35,536 nt of DNA from Bacillota bacterium (GCA_003245625.1 QKCT01000079.1:1-35536), one strand, 5' to 3'. Positions 27,601 to 35,536 are shown, counted from the stretch's first letter. Numbers and translations: made by a program. Notes: generated from the sequence alone by a model not told the origin.

Positions 27601-27629
27601 ATCATATCATTTTCGACTTTTTATGTCAA
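27601..27629 (-). promoter_or_regulatory. promoter of rplM-rpsI
   Basis: Consensus TTGACA (27629-27624), 17-bp spacer, TATGAT (27606-27601) on the minus strand. It lies 30 bp after the metG stop codon. Confidence 0.75.
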
Positions 27630-27658
27630 CAAATTTCGATTGACAGGTTGAAATATTT

Positions 27659-29605
27659 TTATGAGATTTTAGAACCCGGATTTAACTTAGATGAACCCTC
27701 TACAATAAAGAGTTCTCCTGCGGCATTCTCAGCCGCCAAAATCATACCTTCAGATAGCTCTCCACGAAGCTTTACTGGTTTTAGGTTTGCGATGACAAGA
27801 ACGGTTTTCCCAACCATGTCTTCTGGTTTATAATACTTCGCTATTCCAGAAACGATATTTCGTACTTTATCACCGGTATCAACCTTCATTACCAACAGTT
27901 TATCCGCATTTGGATGTTGTATTGCTTCCAACACTTTCCCAGAACGAATATCGATTTTTGCAAAATCATCAATTGTAATCTCAGGAAGGATTGGATCAAT
28001 CTTTGGTTCTTCTTTTTTCGGTTCGTTCATCCAACTACGAATCACTTCCGATTCACTTTCTTCCTCTAAACGTGGGAATAGATGAGCGGCTTTAGAGACA
28101 ACTTCATAGTTCTCTTTTACACCAAATTTCAAACTTTCAAAATCGGTGTTATTTTCTTCAACATTAAGATAACCAAAAACTTTAGGGCATGTTTCCATGA
28201 GGAAAGGTTGATATAGAACAGTAATTAAACGGATACTTTCCAATAAATGATACATCACCGACTGCAATGGTGCGTGGGTTTCTTCGTTTTTCGCTAAATC
28301 CCAAGGAGAAGTATCGTCTATCAATTTATTTGTTCTTCCGACTAAAGTAGATAATGCTTTTAAGGCATCGGCAATTTTAAATTCATCCATCAATGTTTGA
28401 TATTGTTTGATGGATTCGGTTGCCACTTCCTCCAAATTTTGTTCGAAAGATAAAAGAGAATGGTTATGTACGGTTTTCTGTACTGTTCCGCCAAAGTATT
28501 TATTAACCATGGAAATCGTTCTGGAAACCAAGTTTCCATAATCATTTACCAAATCCGTATTGATACGTTTGATATAATCCTCAGGCGTGAATAATCCATC
28601 GTTTCCATATTGGATTTCACGGACGATGTAATAGCGGAAGGCATCTAACCCATAACGTTCAACCAATTGTTCCGGATAAATGACATTTCCTTTTGACTTC
28701 GCCATTTTGCCGTCTTTCATTAAGTACCAGCCATGAGCATACAATCGGAATTTGATTGGAATATCCAAAGCCATTAGCATAATTGGCCAATAAATGGCAT
28801 GGAATCGAAGAATATCTTTTCCAACAACATGTATGACTTCATCCCCATTGATCCAGAATTTTTGATATAAAGAATCATCCTTGGAATCATATCCCAATGC
28901 TGTAATATAGTTGCTGAGTGCATCGATCCATACGTAGACGACATGTTTTGGATTCGATTTTACTTTGATTCCCCAAGAAAACGCTGTTCTCGAAACAGAT
29001 AAATCTTGGAGACCGGATTTTATAAAAGAAACTACTTCATTTTTTCTTGTTTCAGGAAAGATAAAATCCGGATGACTATCGATGAATGCCAATAAACGAT
29101 CTGCATATTTTGATAGTCGAAGAAAATAGGTTTCCTCTTTTAGTAATTTTGTAGGTCGACCGCAATCTGGACATTTGTCTCCGTCCACTAGTTGAGTCGG
29201 TGTGAAATAGGATTCACAGCTTACACAATAGTTTCCAACATATTCTCCCAAATAAATATCATCATTTGCGAGCAAACGTTCAAAGATGTCTTCGACTACG
29301 ACTTCATGACGTTTTTGGGTTGTTCGAATAAAATCATCGTTTTCGATGGAAAGTTGCTTCCAAAGATCTTGTGCCAATCCAGAAATATAATCCACATGCT
29401 CTTGCGGTGTCTTTCCGTTTGCTTTTGCGGCTTCTTCAATCTTTTGTCCATGTTCGTCAGTCCCGGTTAAGAATCTAGTATCATACCCTTGTAATTTCTT
29501 ATAACGAGTCACGCTGTCGCAAAGACAGGTGGTATATGCAGATCCGATATGGAACTTTGCGCTTGGATAATAGATTGGTGTAGTTATATAAAATGTTTTT
29601 TTCAT
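27659..29605 (-). CDS. metG: methionyl-tRNA synthetase with C-terminal tRNA-binding domain
   Basis: 648 aa. HIGH box as HIGS (FHIGSAYTT, about 19-27); four-Cys zinc knuckle CVSC...CPDC (about 126-148); anticodon-binding helices; C-terminal OB-fold EMAP-like domain (about 545-648; IDIRSGKVLEAIQHPNADKLLVMKV), as in dimeric bacterial MetRS. The KMSKS loop reads KMAKSKGN, with Ala for the usual first Ser. It charges initiator and elongator tRNA-Met. Last gene of the tmk-to-metG operon. B. subtilis metS also lies near this cluster. ATG with GGAGTG upstream. Confidence 0.97.
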   Translation of the reverse strand: MKKTFYITTPIYYPSAKFHIGSAYTTCLCDSVTRYKKLQGYDTRFLTGTDEHGQKIEEAAKANGKTPQEHVDYISGLAQDLWKQLSIENDDFIRTTQKRHEVVVEDIFERLLANDDIYLGEYVGNYCVSCESYFTPTQLVDGDKCPDCGRPTKLLKEETYFLRLSKYADRLLAFIDSHPDFIFPETRKNEVVSFIKSGLQDLSVSRTAFSWGIKVKSNPKHVVYVWIDALSNYITALGYDSKDDSLYQKFWINGDEVIHVVGKDILRFHAIYWPIMLMALDIPIKFRLYAHGWYLMKDGKMAKSKGNVIYPEQLVERYGLDAFRYYIVREIQYGNDGLFTPEDYIKRINTDLVNDYGNLVSRTISMVNKYFGGTVQKTVHNHSLLSFEQNLEEVATESIKQYQTLMDEFKIADALKALSTLVGRTNKLIDDTSPWDLAKNEETHAPLQSVMYHLLESIRLITVLYQPFLMETCPKVFGYLNVEENNTDFESLKFGVKENYEVVSKAAHLFPRLEEESESEVIRSWMNEPKKEEPKIDPILPEITIDDFAKIDIRSGKVLEAIQHPNADKLLVMKVDTGDKVRNIVSGIAKYYKPEDMVGKTVLVIANLKPVKLRGELSEGMILAAENAAGELFIVEGSSKLNPGSKIS

Positions 29606-29617
29606 GTTTTCACTCCA

Positions 29618-30157
29618 TTAATATACGATTTGTTTTTGTAATTTTTCCAGTGCTTTTTTTGTCAAAACCGTTTCAACGATTTTGAACACAAATTCGTAAA
29701 CGACTCCTACGGATCTTCCTGTGATGAATAATCCGTCGCGAACAACTTTTTCATCAACGCGAATTGCGTTTTGCATTTCGCTCTGGGTTCCAGGGAAAGA
29801 AATATATTTTCGTCCGTCCATGATGCCTAACGCACCAAAAACAGTCGGAGCCGCACAGATGGCCATCAACCATTTCTTGTGTTCATAGAATTCCATAACC
29901 AGTTGTAATACTGATTGTGTCTTTCTCAGAACAGAAGAATGACCACCCCCAGGGATGAATAGACCGTCATAGTCCGATTCTTTGATTTTCTTCATCATTT
30001 TGTCAGCGATGACTGTGGTTCCTTTTGAACCGGTGACTGTTTTTTTGTTAAAGACAGAAATCAAATCGATTTCGATTTCGGTACGCCGTAACAAATTCAC
30101 CGTTGCCAACGCTTCGGTATCTTCGAATCCGTCTGAAAGCAAGCAAGCGAATTTCAT
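29618..30157 (-). CDS. DJ-1/PfpI family protein
   Basis: 179 aa. DJ-1/ThiJ fold: FACLLSDGFEDTEALATVNLLRR start with the conserved Glu (SDGFEDTE), FIPGGG, and the nucleophile elbow AICAAPTVFG with the reactive Cys (about 101). Family members act in oxidative stress or as glyoxalase/deglycase or chaperone-like enzymes; which applies is unknown. It is set in the operon between rsmI (4-bp gap) and metG (12-bp gap), where B. subtilis has abrB instead. Confidence 0.88.
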   Translation of the reverse strand: MKFACLLSDGFEDTEALATVNLLRRTEIEIDLISVFNKKTVTGSKGTTVIADKMMKKIKESDYDGLFIPGGGHSSVLRKTQSVLQLVMEFYEHKKWLMAICAAPTVFGALGIMDGRKYISFPGTQSEMQNAIRVDEKVVRDGLFITGRSVGVVYEFVFKIVETVLTKKALEKLQKQIVY

Positions 30158-30161
30158 AAGA

Positions 30162-31016
30162 TCACCCTTTCTTTATTGTTTGACTTAGGTACTCCTGATA
30201 GATTTTATTTTTTGGTATTCCCGTCATTTCCGAAACACGTTTCATCGCCTCGGTTTTTTTCATTCCAGATTCCAAGAAGTAATCCACCTGTTCCACAATC
30301 GTCAGATTAGATGCTTCTTTTTCATCTTGATATCCTTCAATAACGATGACGAGTTCGCCTTTTAAATCTTTGACTTGTTCGTATTCTCCCAGTGTTCCTC
30401 GAATCACTTCTTCGAACGTTTTTGAAATCTCACGAGCAATCACGAAGTTTCTGTCACCTAGTATATCATACATATCGTGTAAGGTGTCTTCGATTCGATG
30501 GATTGCTTCATAAAAAATCATAGTTTCAGTGCGAAATTGATACTCCTCGAGGGCAGCTCTCCTTTTGTTTGATTTTGAATCTAAAAATCCATAAAACAAA
30601 AAAGGGTGAGTTTGAATTCCGGACATGATTAGCGCCGGTAATAATGCATTCGCTCCAGGCAACGCAACAACATTGTATCCTGCATTTAGCACTTCTTTTA
30701 CAACGATAGCTCCGGGATCACTGACAAGTGGCATTCCTGCATCTGAAACCAAACCGATATTGAATCCTTGCGCAAGCTCATTCAATATCATTTCGACTTT
30801 CAATGACTCATTGTGTTCGTGCAAACTGATGACGGTTTGTTTAATATCGAAATGTCGCAATAACTTCAGCGTTACACGAGTGTCTTCGGCGTATAGTTTA
30901 TCAACGAGTTTTAACGTTTCGATAGCCCGAAAAGTCATATCATCCAAATTGCCAATTGGAGTTGGAATCAAATATAATGTTTTGGATTCATTTTGATAGT
31001 TCAGGTTGCGGATCAT
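30162..31016 (-). CDS. rsmI: 16S rRNA (cytidine-1402) 2'-O-methyltransferase
   Basis: 284 aa from ATG 31016, chosen because GGGAG lies nine bases upstream and the protein then starts just before the family start LYLIPTPIGNLDDMTFRA. The frame is open further upstream to 31124, but that part lies within the preceding gene. Tetrapyrrole-methylase fold with GLVSDAGMPLVSDPG, ALPGANALLPALIMSG and YGFLDSKSNKR. It makes 2'-O-methyl on C1402 of 16S rRNA in the decoding centre. Its start overlaps the 3' end of the preceding methyltransferase gene by 29 bp. Confidence 0.94.
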   Translation of the reverse strand: MIRNLNYQNESKTLYLIPTPIGNLDDMTFRAIETLKLVDKLYAEDTRVTLKLLRHFDIKQTVISLHEHNESLKVEMILNELAQGFNIGLVSDAGMPLVSDPGAIVVKEVLNAGYNVVALPGANALLPALIMSGIQTHPFLFYGFLDSKSNKRRAALEEYQFRTETMIFYEAIHRIEDTLHDMYDILGDRNFVIAREISKTFEEVIRGTLGEYEQVKDLKGELVIVIEGYQDEKEASNLTIVEQVDYFLESGMKKTEAMKRVSEMTGIPKNKIYQEYLSQTIKKG

Positions 31017-31758
31017 ATTGCTCATCTCCCAAATGAAAGATCCGTAATACTTCTCTCGTATATTCATTGGATCGATCATAGATGTATAACGGTTCTTCGA
31101 CAATAAGACTACCGTGACTTCCATTGAAGTTTGCTTCGACCATAACCATCGTAGCTGGTTTCCCAGGTTTGGTATGAACGAAGCGCAACCGTTTCACGAA
31201 GAAACGATTCTTATCAAACAAAAACAGAATTTCATCAATACGATTTGCACGATGAATCATGAAGAGACTTCCTCCTGTGGAAATCACTTGTTTTGTCGAT
31301 TGAATCACGCCTTCCAAATCGATAGCCACTTCGTGTCTGGCAACCGTTTTACTGTCGTATTTATTCACAAATGAAGATTCTTGATATTTGAAAAATGGCG
31401 GATTGACTGTTACGATGTCGATGCTATTTCCCAAGAATAGATTTCTCATATCCTTCATATCGCATTTTTCAATTGTGATTTGGTGTTCCAAATGATTCAT
31501 TTGGACGCTTTTTCTTGCCAATTCGATCATTTCGTCTTGAATATCGATTCCAACGATCGGTTTCTTTGTCTTCAAAGATAAGTATAAGGGAATCGGTCCT
31601 AAACCGGTTCCCAAGTCAAGAATTCGATTGGCACCGGATTTGATTCGAACGAAATCTCCAAGTAAAAGAGAGTCCAATGAAAACCGAAATAAATCCTTGC
31701 GTTGAATAATCTTTGGCCCATCATATGCCAATAAATCGTGGATTTCCTCTAAAGGCAT
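30988..31758 (-). CDS. yabB: tRNA1(Val) adenine-37 N6-methyltransferase-like protein (YabB family)
   Basis: 256 aa. Class I methyltransferase with SAM motif ILDLGTGLGPIPLYLSL (about 46-62), acidic VGIDIQDEMIELA and the amino-methyltransferase motif VNPPFFK (about 118-124). B. subtilis YabB occupies the same place, before rsmI. It starts 1 bp after yaaT, with AGAGGAAT in the yaaT coding end. The tRNA target is inferred from the TrmN6 family. Confidence 0.88.
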   Translation of the reverse strand: MPLEEIHDLLAYDGPKIIQRKDLFRFSLDSLLLGDFVRIKSGANRILDLGTGLGPIPLYLSLKTKKPIVGIDIQDEMIELARKSVQMNHLEHQITIEKCDMKDMRNLFLGNSIDIVTVNPPFFKYQESSFVNKYDSKTVARHEVAIDLEGVIQSTKQVISTGGSLFMIHRANRIDEILFLFDKNRFFVKRLRFVHTKPGKPATMVMVEANFNGSHGSLIVEEPLYIYDRSNEYTREVLRIFHLGDEQYDPQPELSK

Positions 31759-31759
31759 T

Positions 31760-32620
31760 TTATTCCTCTAAGTTTAATAGTTCTTTATCATCAATGATGT
31801 TATCATCTTGTGTATTATCCGCTTCAAATCCTGCTAATTCGGATACATTAAAATTATGGAAGGAACCTTCAATATTAACGGTCACTTGTTCCATAATATA
31901 ATTAACTTGAGTAACAGTTCCATTTCCTTCTGGTGTTTGAACTCTGGAATTGAGTTTTGGCATTCTCTTACGCATTTCTTTGTAGTTGTCATCTTCATAC
32001 TTGATGCAACAAAGAAGTTTTCCGCAGATTCCGGAAATGTTATTTGGATTTAGGGACAGGTTTTGGTTCTTTGCCATTTTGATGGAAACCGGTTGAAATT
32101 CCGTTAAGAACTTTGTACAACAGGTTTCTCTTCCACACGGTCCAAGACCACCAAGTACTTTTGCTCCATCTCTGGTTCCTACTTGGCGCAATTCGATGCG
32201 TACATGGAATTCATTTGCCAAATCTTTGACCAATTCACGGAAGTCAACTCTGCCTTCCGCATTAAAGTAAATAATTAACTTTGCCCTGTCGAGAGTATAT
32301 TCACAATTCAACAGTTTCATATCAAGGCGATTTTTTTTGACAAAATCGTCAGTTTTCTTGAGCACATGAATTTCTCGTTCAATGTTCTCTTCATAATCAT
32401 CTAAATCGCGTTGCGTCGCAATTCTAACAATTGGTTTCAATGGAGAAACGAGTTCCTCATTCTTTATTTTCATTCTGTCGCTTACGACAGTTCCTAATTC
32501 AATGCCTCGCGCTGTTTCTACGACAACTTTATCTTGATTTTTGACATCAATATTCGCTGTGTCAAAATAATATTTTTTACCGAGGCGATTAAATTGTATC
32601 GCTACTACAGTGTGTTCCAT
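31760..32620 (-). CDS. ricT: PSP1/YaaT (RicT) protein
   Basis: 286 aa. Typical order: N-terminal IQFNRLGKKYYFDT, a central PSP1 domain with VDFRELVKDLANEFHVRIELRQVGTRD and the Cys-rich signature CGRETCCTKFL...GICGKLLCCIKYED. In Bacillus, YaaT (RicT) works with YlbF and YmcA in an iron-sulfur complex that affects RNase Y mRNA processing, competence, biofilm and sporulation. The partners are not in this window. It overlaps holB by 32 bp; AGAGG precedes ATG. The Cys-rich region is fully conserved, so cluster binding is likely retained. Confidence 0.93.
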   Translation of the reverse strand: MEHTVVAIQFNRLGKKYYFDTANIDVKNQDKVVVETARGIELGTVVSDRMKIKNEELVSPLKPIVRIATQRDLDDYEENIEREIHVLKKTDDFVKKNRLDMKLLNCEYTLDRAKLIIYFNAEGRVDFRELVKDLANEFHVRIELRQVGTRDGAKVLGGLGPCGRETCCTKFLTEFQPVSIKMAKNQNLSLNPNNISGICGKLLCCIKYEDDNYKEMRKRMPKLNSRVQTPEGNGTVTQVNYIMEQVTVNIEGSFHNFNVSELAGFEADNTQDDNIIDDKELLNLEE

Positions 32621-33620
32621 ATTTATAACCTCTTTCTAAGCAAGTCAGCATTTTATCAAATGCCAGTTTGGTGTTGATATTGAATTTCAGTCTTGATTTT
32701 AGACTTAACATGTCGGATAGATTTTGTTCAATGTATTTTTGAGACATCTTTTCAGATAATTGTTTGATGGTCTCTGATTCGCCAATAAAGCAGATTTCAT
32801 CTAAATGTCTTAATTGAAAGTTCAAGATGTCTTTTCCATAAATAATCATTAAAGTCAAAAAGAAATCGGTAAAATCTAGATCATTTAGGATAGTATTACT
32901 TTGTTCCTTAAACTGTAAAAGAGCAGATTCTGTTTTTGACAAAAATGCTTTATGAATGCTTGTCACCAAATCAATGATTCCTGTCATATTCTTGTCATGT
33001 GCAATTTTGATTGCAGTACCCATGTCTACTGTGTACTCACTAATAGCTGCGGCTATATTTTGATCAATATCATTTTCCATCAATTGACGTCGAATGATAC
33101 TACGATCAATCGGTTTGAAATGTAAGATTTCCGCACGAGAAACAATCGTTTTAAGTAAAGCATCATAGTTTTCCGTGATCAGAATTTGATAAATTTCAGA
33201 ACCTGGTTCTTCCATCGTTTTTAGCAAAGTATTCGCCGATGTGAGATTCAGTTTATCCGCCTCTTCAATGACATAAACGCGGGCTCCTCGTTCAATGGAT
33301 GCCTTTGAAAATTCATTGATCAATTCTTGGATTTGTTCTTTCTTAATCACTTTTCCTTGTGGCCGTACATAGAATAGATTGGGATGTATTCCGGAATCGA
33401 TTCTTCGACAGTTATGACAAGTATTGCAAGGATTGAATCCGTCTGGATTTGTGCATAACAAAGACTTCGCAAACAACAGAGCTGTACTTCTCTTCTTGGT
33501 TCCATTAGGGCCTTCGAAGATATAGGAATGCGAAATTCGGTCCATTTTATGACTGTTCTCCATGATCGTAGCGATTTCGTTTTGAAATCCCTTCACATCA
33601 TTCCAGGATTGTAATACCAT
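32589..33620 (-). CDS. holB: DNA polymerase III delta' subunit
   Basis: 343 aa. AAA+ clamp-loader domain with SHSYIFEGPNGTKK; the P-loop is degenerate (GPNGTKKRS rather than GxxGxGKT), as expected for the non-hydrolysing delta' subunit. Four-Cys zinc module CTNPDGFNPCNTCHNC (about 53-68), the EEADKLNLTSANTLLKTMEEP stretch and an SRAE (SRC-like) sensor. It helps load the beta clamp. It lies 12 bp after tmk. Bacillus has yaaQ and yaaR between these genes; both are absent. Confidence 0.93.
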   Translation of the reverse strand: MVLQSWNDVKGFQNEIATIMENSHKMDRISHSYIFEGPNGTKKRSTALLFAKSLLCTNPDGFNPCNTCHNCRRIDSGIHPNLFYVRPQGKVIKKEQIQELINEFSKASIERGARVYVIEEADKLNLTSANTLLKTMEEPGSEIYQILITENYDALLKTIVSRAEILHFKPIDRSIIRRQLMENDIDQNIAAAISEYTVDMGTAIKIAHDKNMTGIIDLVTSIHKAFLSKTESALLQFKEQSNTILNDLDFTDFFLTLMIIYGKDILNFQLRHLDEICFIGESETIKQLSEKMSQKYIEQNLSDMLSLKSRLKFNINTKLAFDKMLTCLERGYKYGTHCSSDTI

Positions 33621-33632
33621 GCGTGATCCTTT

Positions 33633-34256
33633 CTAAAGAATGGATTCGATCAGATCAATGGCATCCTTTGCGACACTATCCTTATCTTGTTCGCCATTGA
33701 TGCGTTTGATACGTTCTGGGTATCGTTTGACCAATTCCAAGTATCCTTGGTAAATTTCTTTATGAAAATCGAGAGGTTCTAAGTCCAATCTATTTTTTTC
33801 ACGATCGTCGTGTGAGAAAACCCGATTTAACCCTATTTCCGGTCTTACATCCACAAAAATCGTTAGATCTGGGAAGAAGGAATCGATCGCAAACATATTG
33901 ATTGCGAGAACATTCTCAAGCCCTAAATGTCTTCCGATTCCTTGGTACGCCAAGGAACTGTCGACATAACGATCGCACAAAACAACTTTACCAAGTGCCA
34001 AAGCAGGTTTGATCTTTTGATTTAAATGTTGACTTCTAGAAGCTGCATATAACAATGCTTCCGTTCGAGCATCCATATCTTGATGATTCACATCATGGAT
34101 AATATCACGAATCTTCTCGGAAATTGCGATGCCTCCAGGTTCTCTCGTAACCATGACATCATACCCTTTTTCTGTTAAATATTTCTCCACAATCTTAATG
34201 ATCGATGTTTTCCCGGACCCATCAGGGCCTTCAAAAGTGATAAATTTGCCTTCCAT
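33633..34256 (-). CDS. tmk: thymidylate kinase
   Basis: 207 aa. P-loop FEGPDGSGKTS (9-19), DRx motif LCDRYVDSSLAYQG, TREPGGIAISEKIR and a C-terminal LID region (HDDREKNRLDLEP). It phosphorylates dTMP to dTDP for DNA synthesis. ATG 34256 with AGGTGAAGGT close upstream. First gene of a seven-gene unit (tmk-holB-ricT-yabB-rsmI-DJ1-metG) with gaps of at most 12 bp or overlaps, and divergent from znuC. Confidence 0.96.
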   Translation of the reverse strand: MEGKFITFEGPDGSGKTSIIKIVEKYLTEKGYDVMVTREPGGIAISEKIRDIIHDVNHQDMDARTEALLYAASRSQHLNQKIKPALALGKVVLCDRYVDSSLAYQGIGRHLGLENVLAINMFAIDSFFPDLTIFVDVRPEIGLNRVFSHDDREKNRLDLEPLDFHKEIYQGYLELVKRYPERIKRINGEQDKDSVAKDAIDLIESIL

Positions 34257-34279
34257 ACCTTCACCTGCTTTACCTTTCT

Positions 34280-34308
34280 ATTATCTCATAATTGCAATAA
34301 TTTTTAAA
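34280..34308 (-). promoter_or_regulatory. promoter of the tmk operon
   Basis: TTTAAA (34308-34303), 17-bp spacer, GATAAT (34285-34280) on the minus strand, ~24 bp before tmk. It is the only plausible promoter for the seven-gene unit. Confidence 0.55.
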
Positions 34309-34337
34309 CAAAATTATTTTATTATAACATATTGGTA

Positions 34338-34346
34338 TGATACAAT
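34338..34346 (+). promoter_or_regulatory. extended -10 promoter of znuC-znuB
   Basis: TGATACAAT on plus, the same extended -10 as used before rlmB; no clear -35. About 20 bp before znuC, with AAGGAAG as the ribosome-binding site. I see no convincing Zur or MntR palindrome around it. Confidence 0.5.
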
Positions 34347-34367
34347 AGACAAGAAGGAAGTTGAAAT

Positions 34368-35036
34368 ATGAGAATCGAAATTCGCAACCTATCCTTTGCT
34401 TACGGTCATAAGACAGTGATCAATGGATTATCTCACACAATCAATCCCGGAGATTACCTTGTAATTCAAGGCAAGAATGGTACGGGGAAAACAACCTTAA
34501 TTAAATGTTTATTGGGAATCAATTCTGTGAAGAACGGAATGATTTTTTTCGATGGAGAAGATATCAATTCATTTGGAAACTGGACAAAGTTTGGTTATGT
34601 AAGCCAAAACCTCGATGATTTTAACTATGAATTCCCTTTGACAGTAGAAGAATTGCTGAAATTTTCTACCATCACCAAAAGTCAACAAAGCAATTATCTC
34701 AAGCATTTGGACCAAATGGGCATTTTGGATATTTTTAATCAAAACATTAATTCATTGTCTGGAGGACAACTCCAAAGAGTATTTATTGTTCGGGCGATGT
34801 TAAACAATCCACAAATCCTTATTTTGGATGAGCCTACCGCTTCCATTGATAAACAAAATACTGAATTCTTTTATAAAACCGTAGAAGAACTAAACCGACA
34901 AGGAATCACCATCATTCTAATTACACATACAGAATCTTTGGAACATATCAATTATTCTCACCTGTTGAATATGTCACTAGACTTAACGACGGAAGTTACT
35001 CAAAAAACACCTCAAAAGGCGGTGGATCGCATATGA
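34368..35036 (+). CDS. znuC: zinc/manganese-type ABC transporter ATPase
   Basis: 222 aa. Single ABC ATPase domain: Walker A GKNGTGKT (about 36-43), Q-loop YVSQNLDD, signature LSGGQ (about 129-133), Walker B ILILDEPTAS, H-loop ILITHTE. The class is that of metal importers (ZnuC/MntB/TroB), supported by the ZnuB-like permease start that overlaps its stop codon (ATGATG at 35033). Zn versus Mn cannot be told from sequence. The solute-binding protein gene is not present upstream; it may lie past the right edge or elsewhere. Confidence 0.88.
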   Translation: MRIEIRNLSFAYGHKTVINGLSHTINPGDYLVIQGKNGTGKTTLIKCLLGINSVKNGMIFFDGEDINSFGNWTKFGYVSQNLDDFNYEFPLTVEELLKFSTITKSQQSNYLKHLDQMGILDIFNQNINSLSGGQLQRVFIVRAMLNNPQILILDEPTASIDKQNTEFFYKTVEELNRQGITIILITHTESLEHINYSHLLNMSLDLTTEVTQKTPQKAVDRI

Positions 35037-35536
35037 TGACACTATCCTTTTTCCAAGATTTATTCTTGGAAGACTTCATGTTACGGGCTCTTCTAACAGG
35101 AATCATCTTAGGTGCTTTGGCTCCTTTAATCGGCTCCATTGTCGTCGTTAGACGTCTATCATTCATTGCTGAAGACGTCTATCATTCATTGCTGACACAT
35201 TGGGTCATTTCTCGTTGGTTGGGATATCTGTCAGTTTATACATCTCTACCTTTGGAATCACGTTTTTCTTGGAAAAACCGCTCTATTTAGGATTGTTATT
35301 CTCTGTAATCGGAGGGCTTCTGATTGAATTGTTCCGAAGGTCGTATAAGAACTACAAAGAGATTTCGATGGTTATTGTAATCAGTTTAGGTTCTGCTCTT
35401 AGTGCGATATTCTTCTCTCTCGCAAAAAAAACAGGGTCCCTGTTTACCTATCTCTTTGGTTCTATCCTTACGGTAACCAATTACTATCTAGTATTAATTT
35501 TCATCACTGCGATTATTGTTCTAGTGTTGTTTATTC
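35033..35536 (+). pseudogene. znuB: metal ABC transporter permease (ZnuB family), frameshifted and cut by the window end
   Basis: The frame opens as a typical ZnuB permease (membrane span RALLTGIILGALAPLIGSI, then VVVRRLSFIAE) but shifts in the 23-bp tandem duplication 35150-35195 and stops at 35287-35289 after 85 residues. With one copy removed, the frame reads on as RRLSFIADTLGHFSLVGISVSL, the conserved SFIADxLxH motif, and stays open with further membrane spans (LYLGLLFSVIGGLLIELF; ISMVIVISLGSALSAIFFSL) to the window edge. As written, the permease cannot be made without frameshifting, so ZnuC would be an orphan. Assembly error is the main alternative; a reversible slippage switch is also possible. 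Confidence 0.85.
35150..35195. repeat. exact 23-bp tandem duplication in znuB
   Basis: Copy 1 is 35150-35172 and copy 2 is 35173-35195; both begin AGACGTCTATC and end TTGCTGA, with no mismatch. The repeat does not extend beyond 23 bp on either side. Since 23 is not a multiple of three, it moves the downstream reading frame. Confidence 0.97.

Noticed and set aside
30625-30996. 123-codon plus-strand open frame over rsmI
   Set aside because: Antisense to a clear rsmI with no promoter or family match.
34257-34367. Zur or MntR operator between tmk and znuC
   Set aside because: An imperfect inverted repeat (TATAACATAT/GGTATGATA) was inspected, but too few positions match to call an operator.
1-35536. 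CRISPR arrays, insertion sequences, prophage or defence islands
   Set aside because: No spaced direct repeats, transposase or integrase motifs, or terminal inverted repeats were recognised; the window is essentially core genome.

Overview
This window looks like chromosome from a low-GC Gram-positive bacterium (Bacillota or Mollicutes-like). It carries the Bacillus-type housekeeping order cysS-mrnC-rlmB-sigH-rpmG-secE-nusG, rplK-rplA-rplJ-rplL-ybxB-rpoB-rpoC, and a tmk-holB-yaaT-yabB-rsmI-metG cluster. TGA is a normal stop codon (rpoB, znuC and one ABC gene end with it), which excludes the Mycoplasma/Spiroplasma code. The pared-down gene clusters suggest a lineage near Acholeplasma, Izemoplasma, Haloplasma or the Erysipelotrichia. 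That placement is inference, because only the first ~32 bases of a 16S gene are present. Nearly everything is on the minus strand; only a VOC/glyoxalase gene and the zinc-type ABC genes at the right end are on plus.

Layout from left to right (minus-strand genes are transcribed right to left). 1-330: 5' end of a 16S rRNA gene with its promoter and boxA leader. 331-1959: a membrane GAF-GGDEF protein. 2086-10133: rpoC, rpoB and the methyltransferase ybxB. 10202-12441: L7/L12, L10, L1 and L11 genes with an L10 leader attenuator and two L1-site-like hairpins. 12582-17287: two fused ATPase/FtsX-type ABC proteins, inserted with their own promoter between nusG and rplK. 17446-21766: nusG, secE (unusually with three membrane spans), rpmG, a SigH-like sigma factor, rlmB, mrnC and cysS. 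21899-26639: cold-shock protein, rmuC, cardiolipin-synthase-like protein, a four-repeat DUF1508 protein and a VOC protein. 26701-27540: S9 and L13. 27659-34256: a tight seven-gene operon tmk-holB-yaaT-yabB-rsmI-DJ-1/PfpI-metG. 34368-35536: znuC and a frameshifted znuB.

The genes are mainly transcription, translation and replication machinery. Promoters are easy to see: many are TTGAnn-17 bp-TAnAAT, and several have an extended TGn -10 element. Most transcription units end in recognisable U-tailed hairpins.

I did not find a clear new defence, mobile or CRISPR system. The most notable observations are: (i) an exact 23-bp tandem duplication that breaks znuB, where removing one copy restores a ZnuB-like reading frame; (ii) the ABC pair splitting nusG from rplK; (iii) two L1-site-like hairpins in the rplK-rplA operon; (iv) an rpoB promoter whose transcript would begin inside a terminator-like hairpin; (v) Gln in place of the usual Asp in the rifampicin pocket of RpoB; (vi) a DUF1508 repeat protein with a likely frameshifted C-terminal tail; (vii) rpoC followed by a GGDEF gene and an rrn operon rather than the rpsL-rpsG-fusA-tuf genes.
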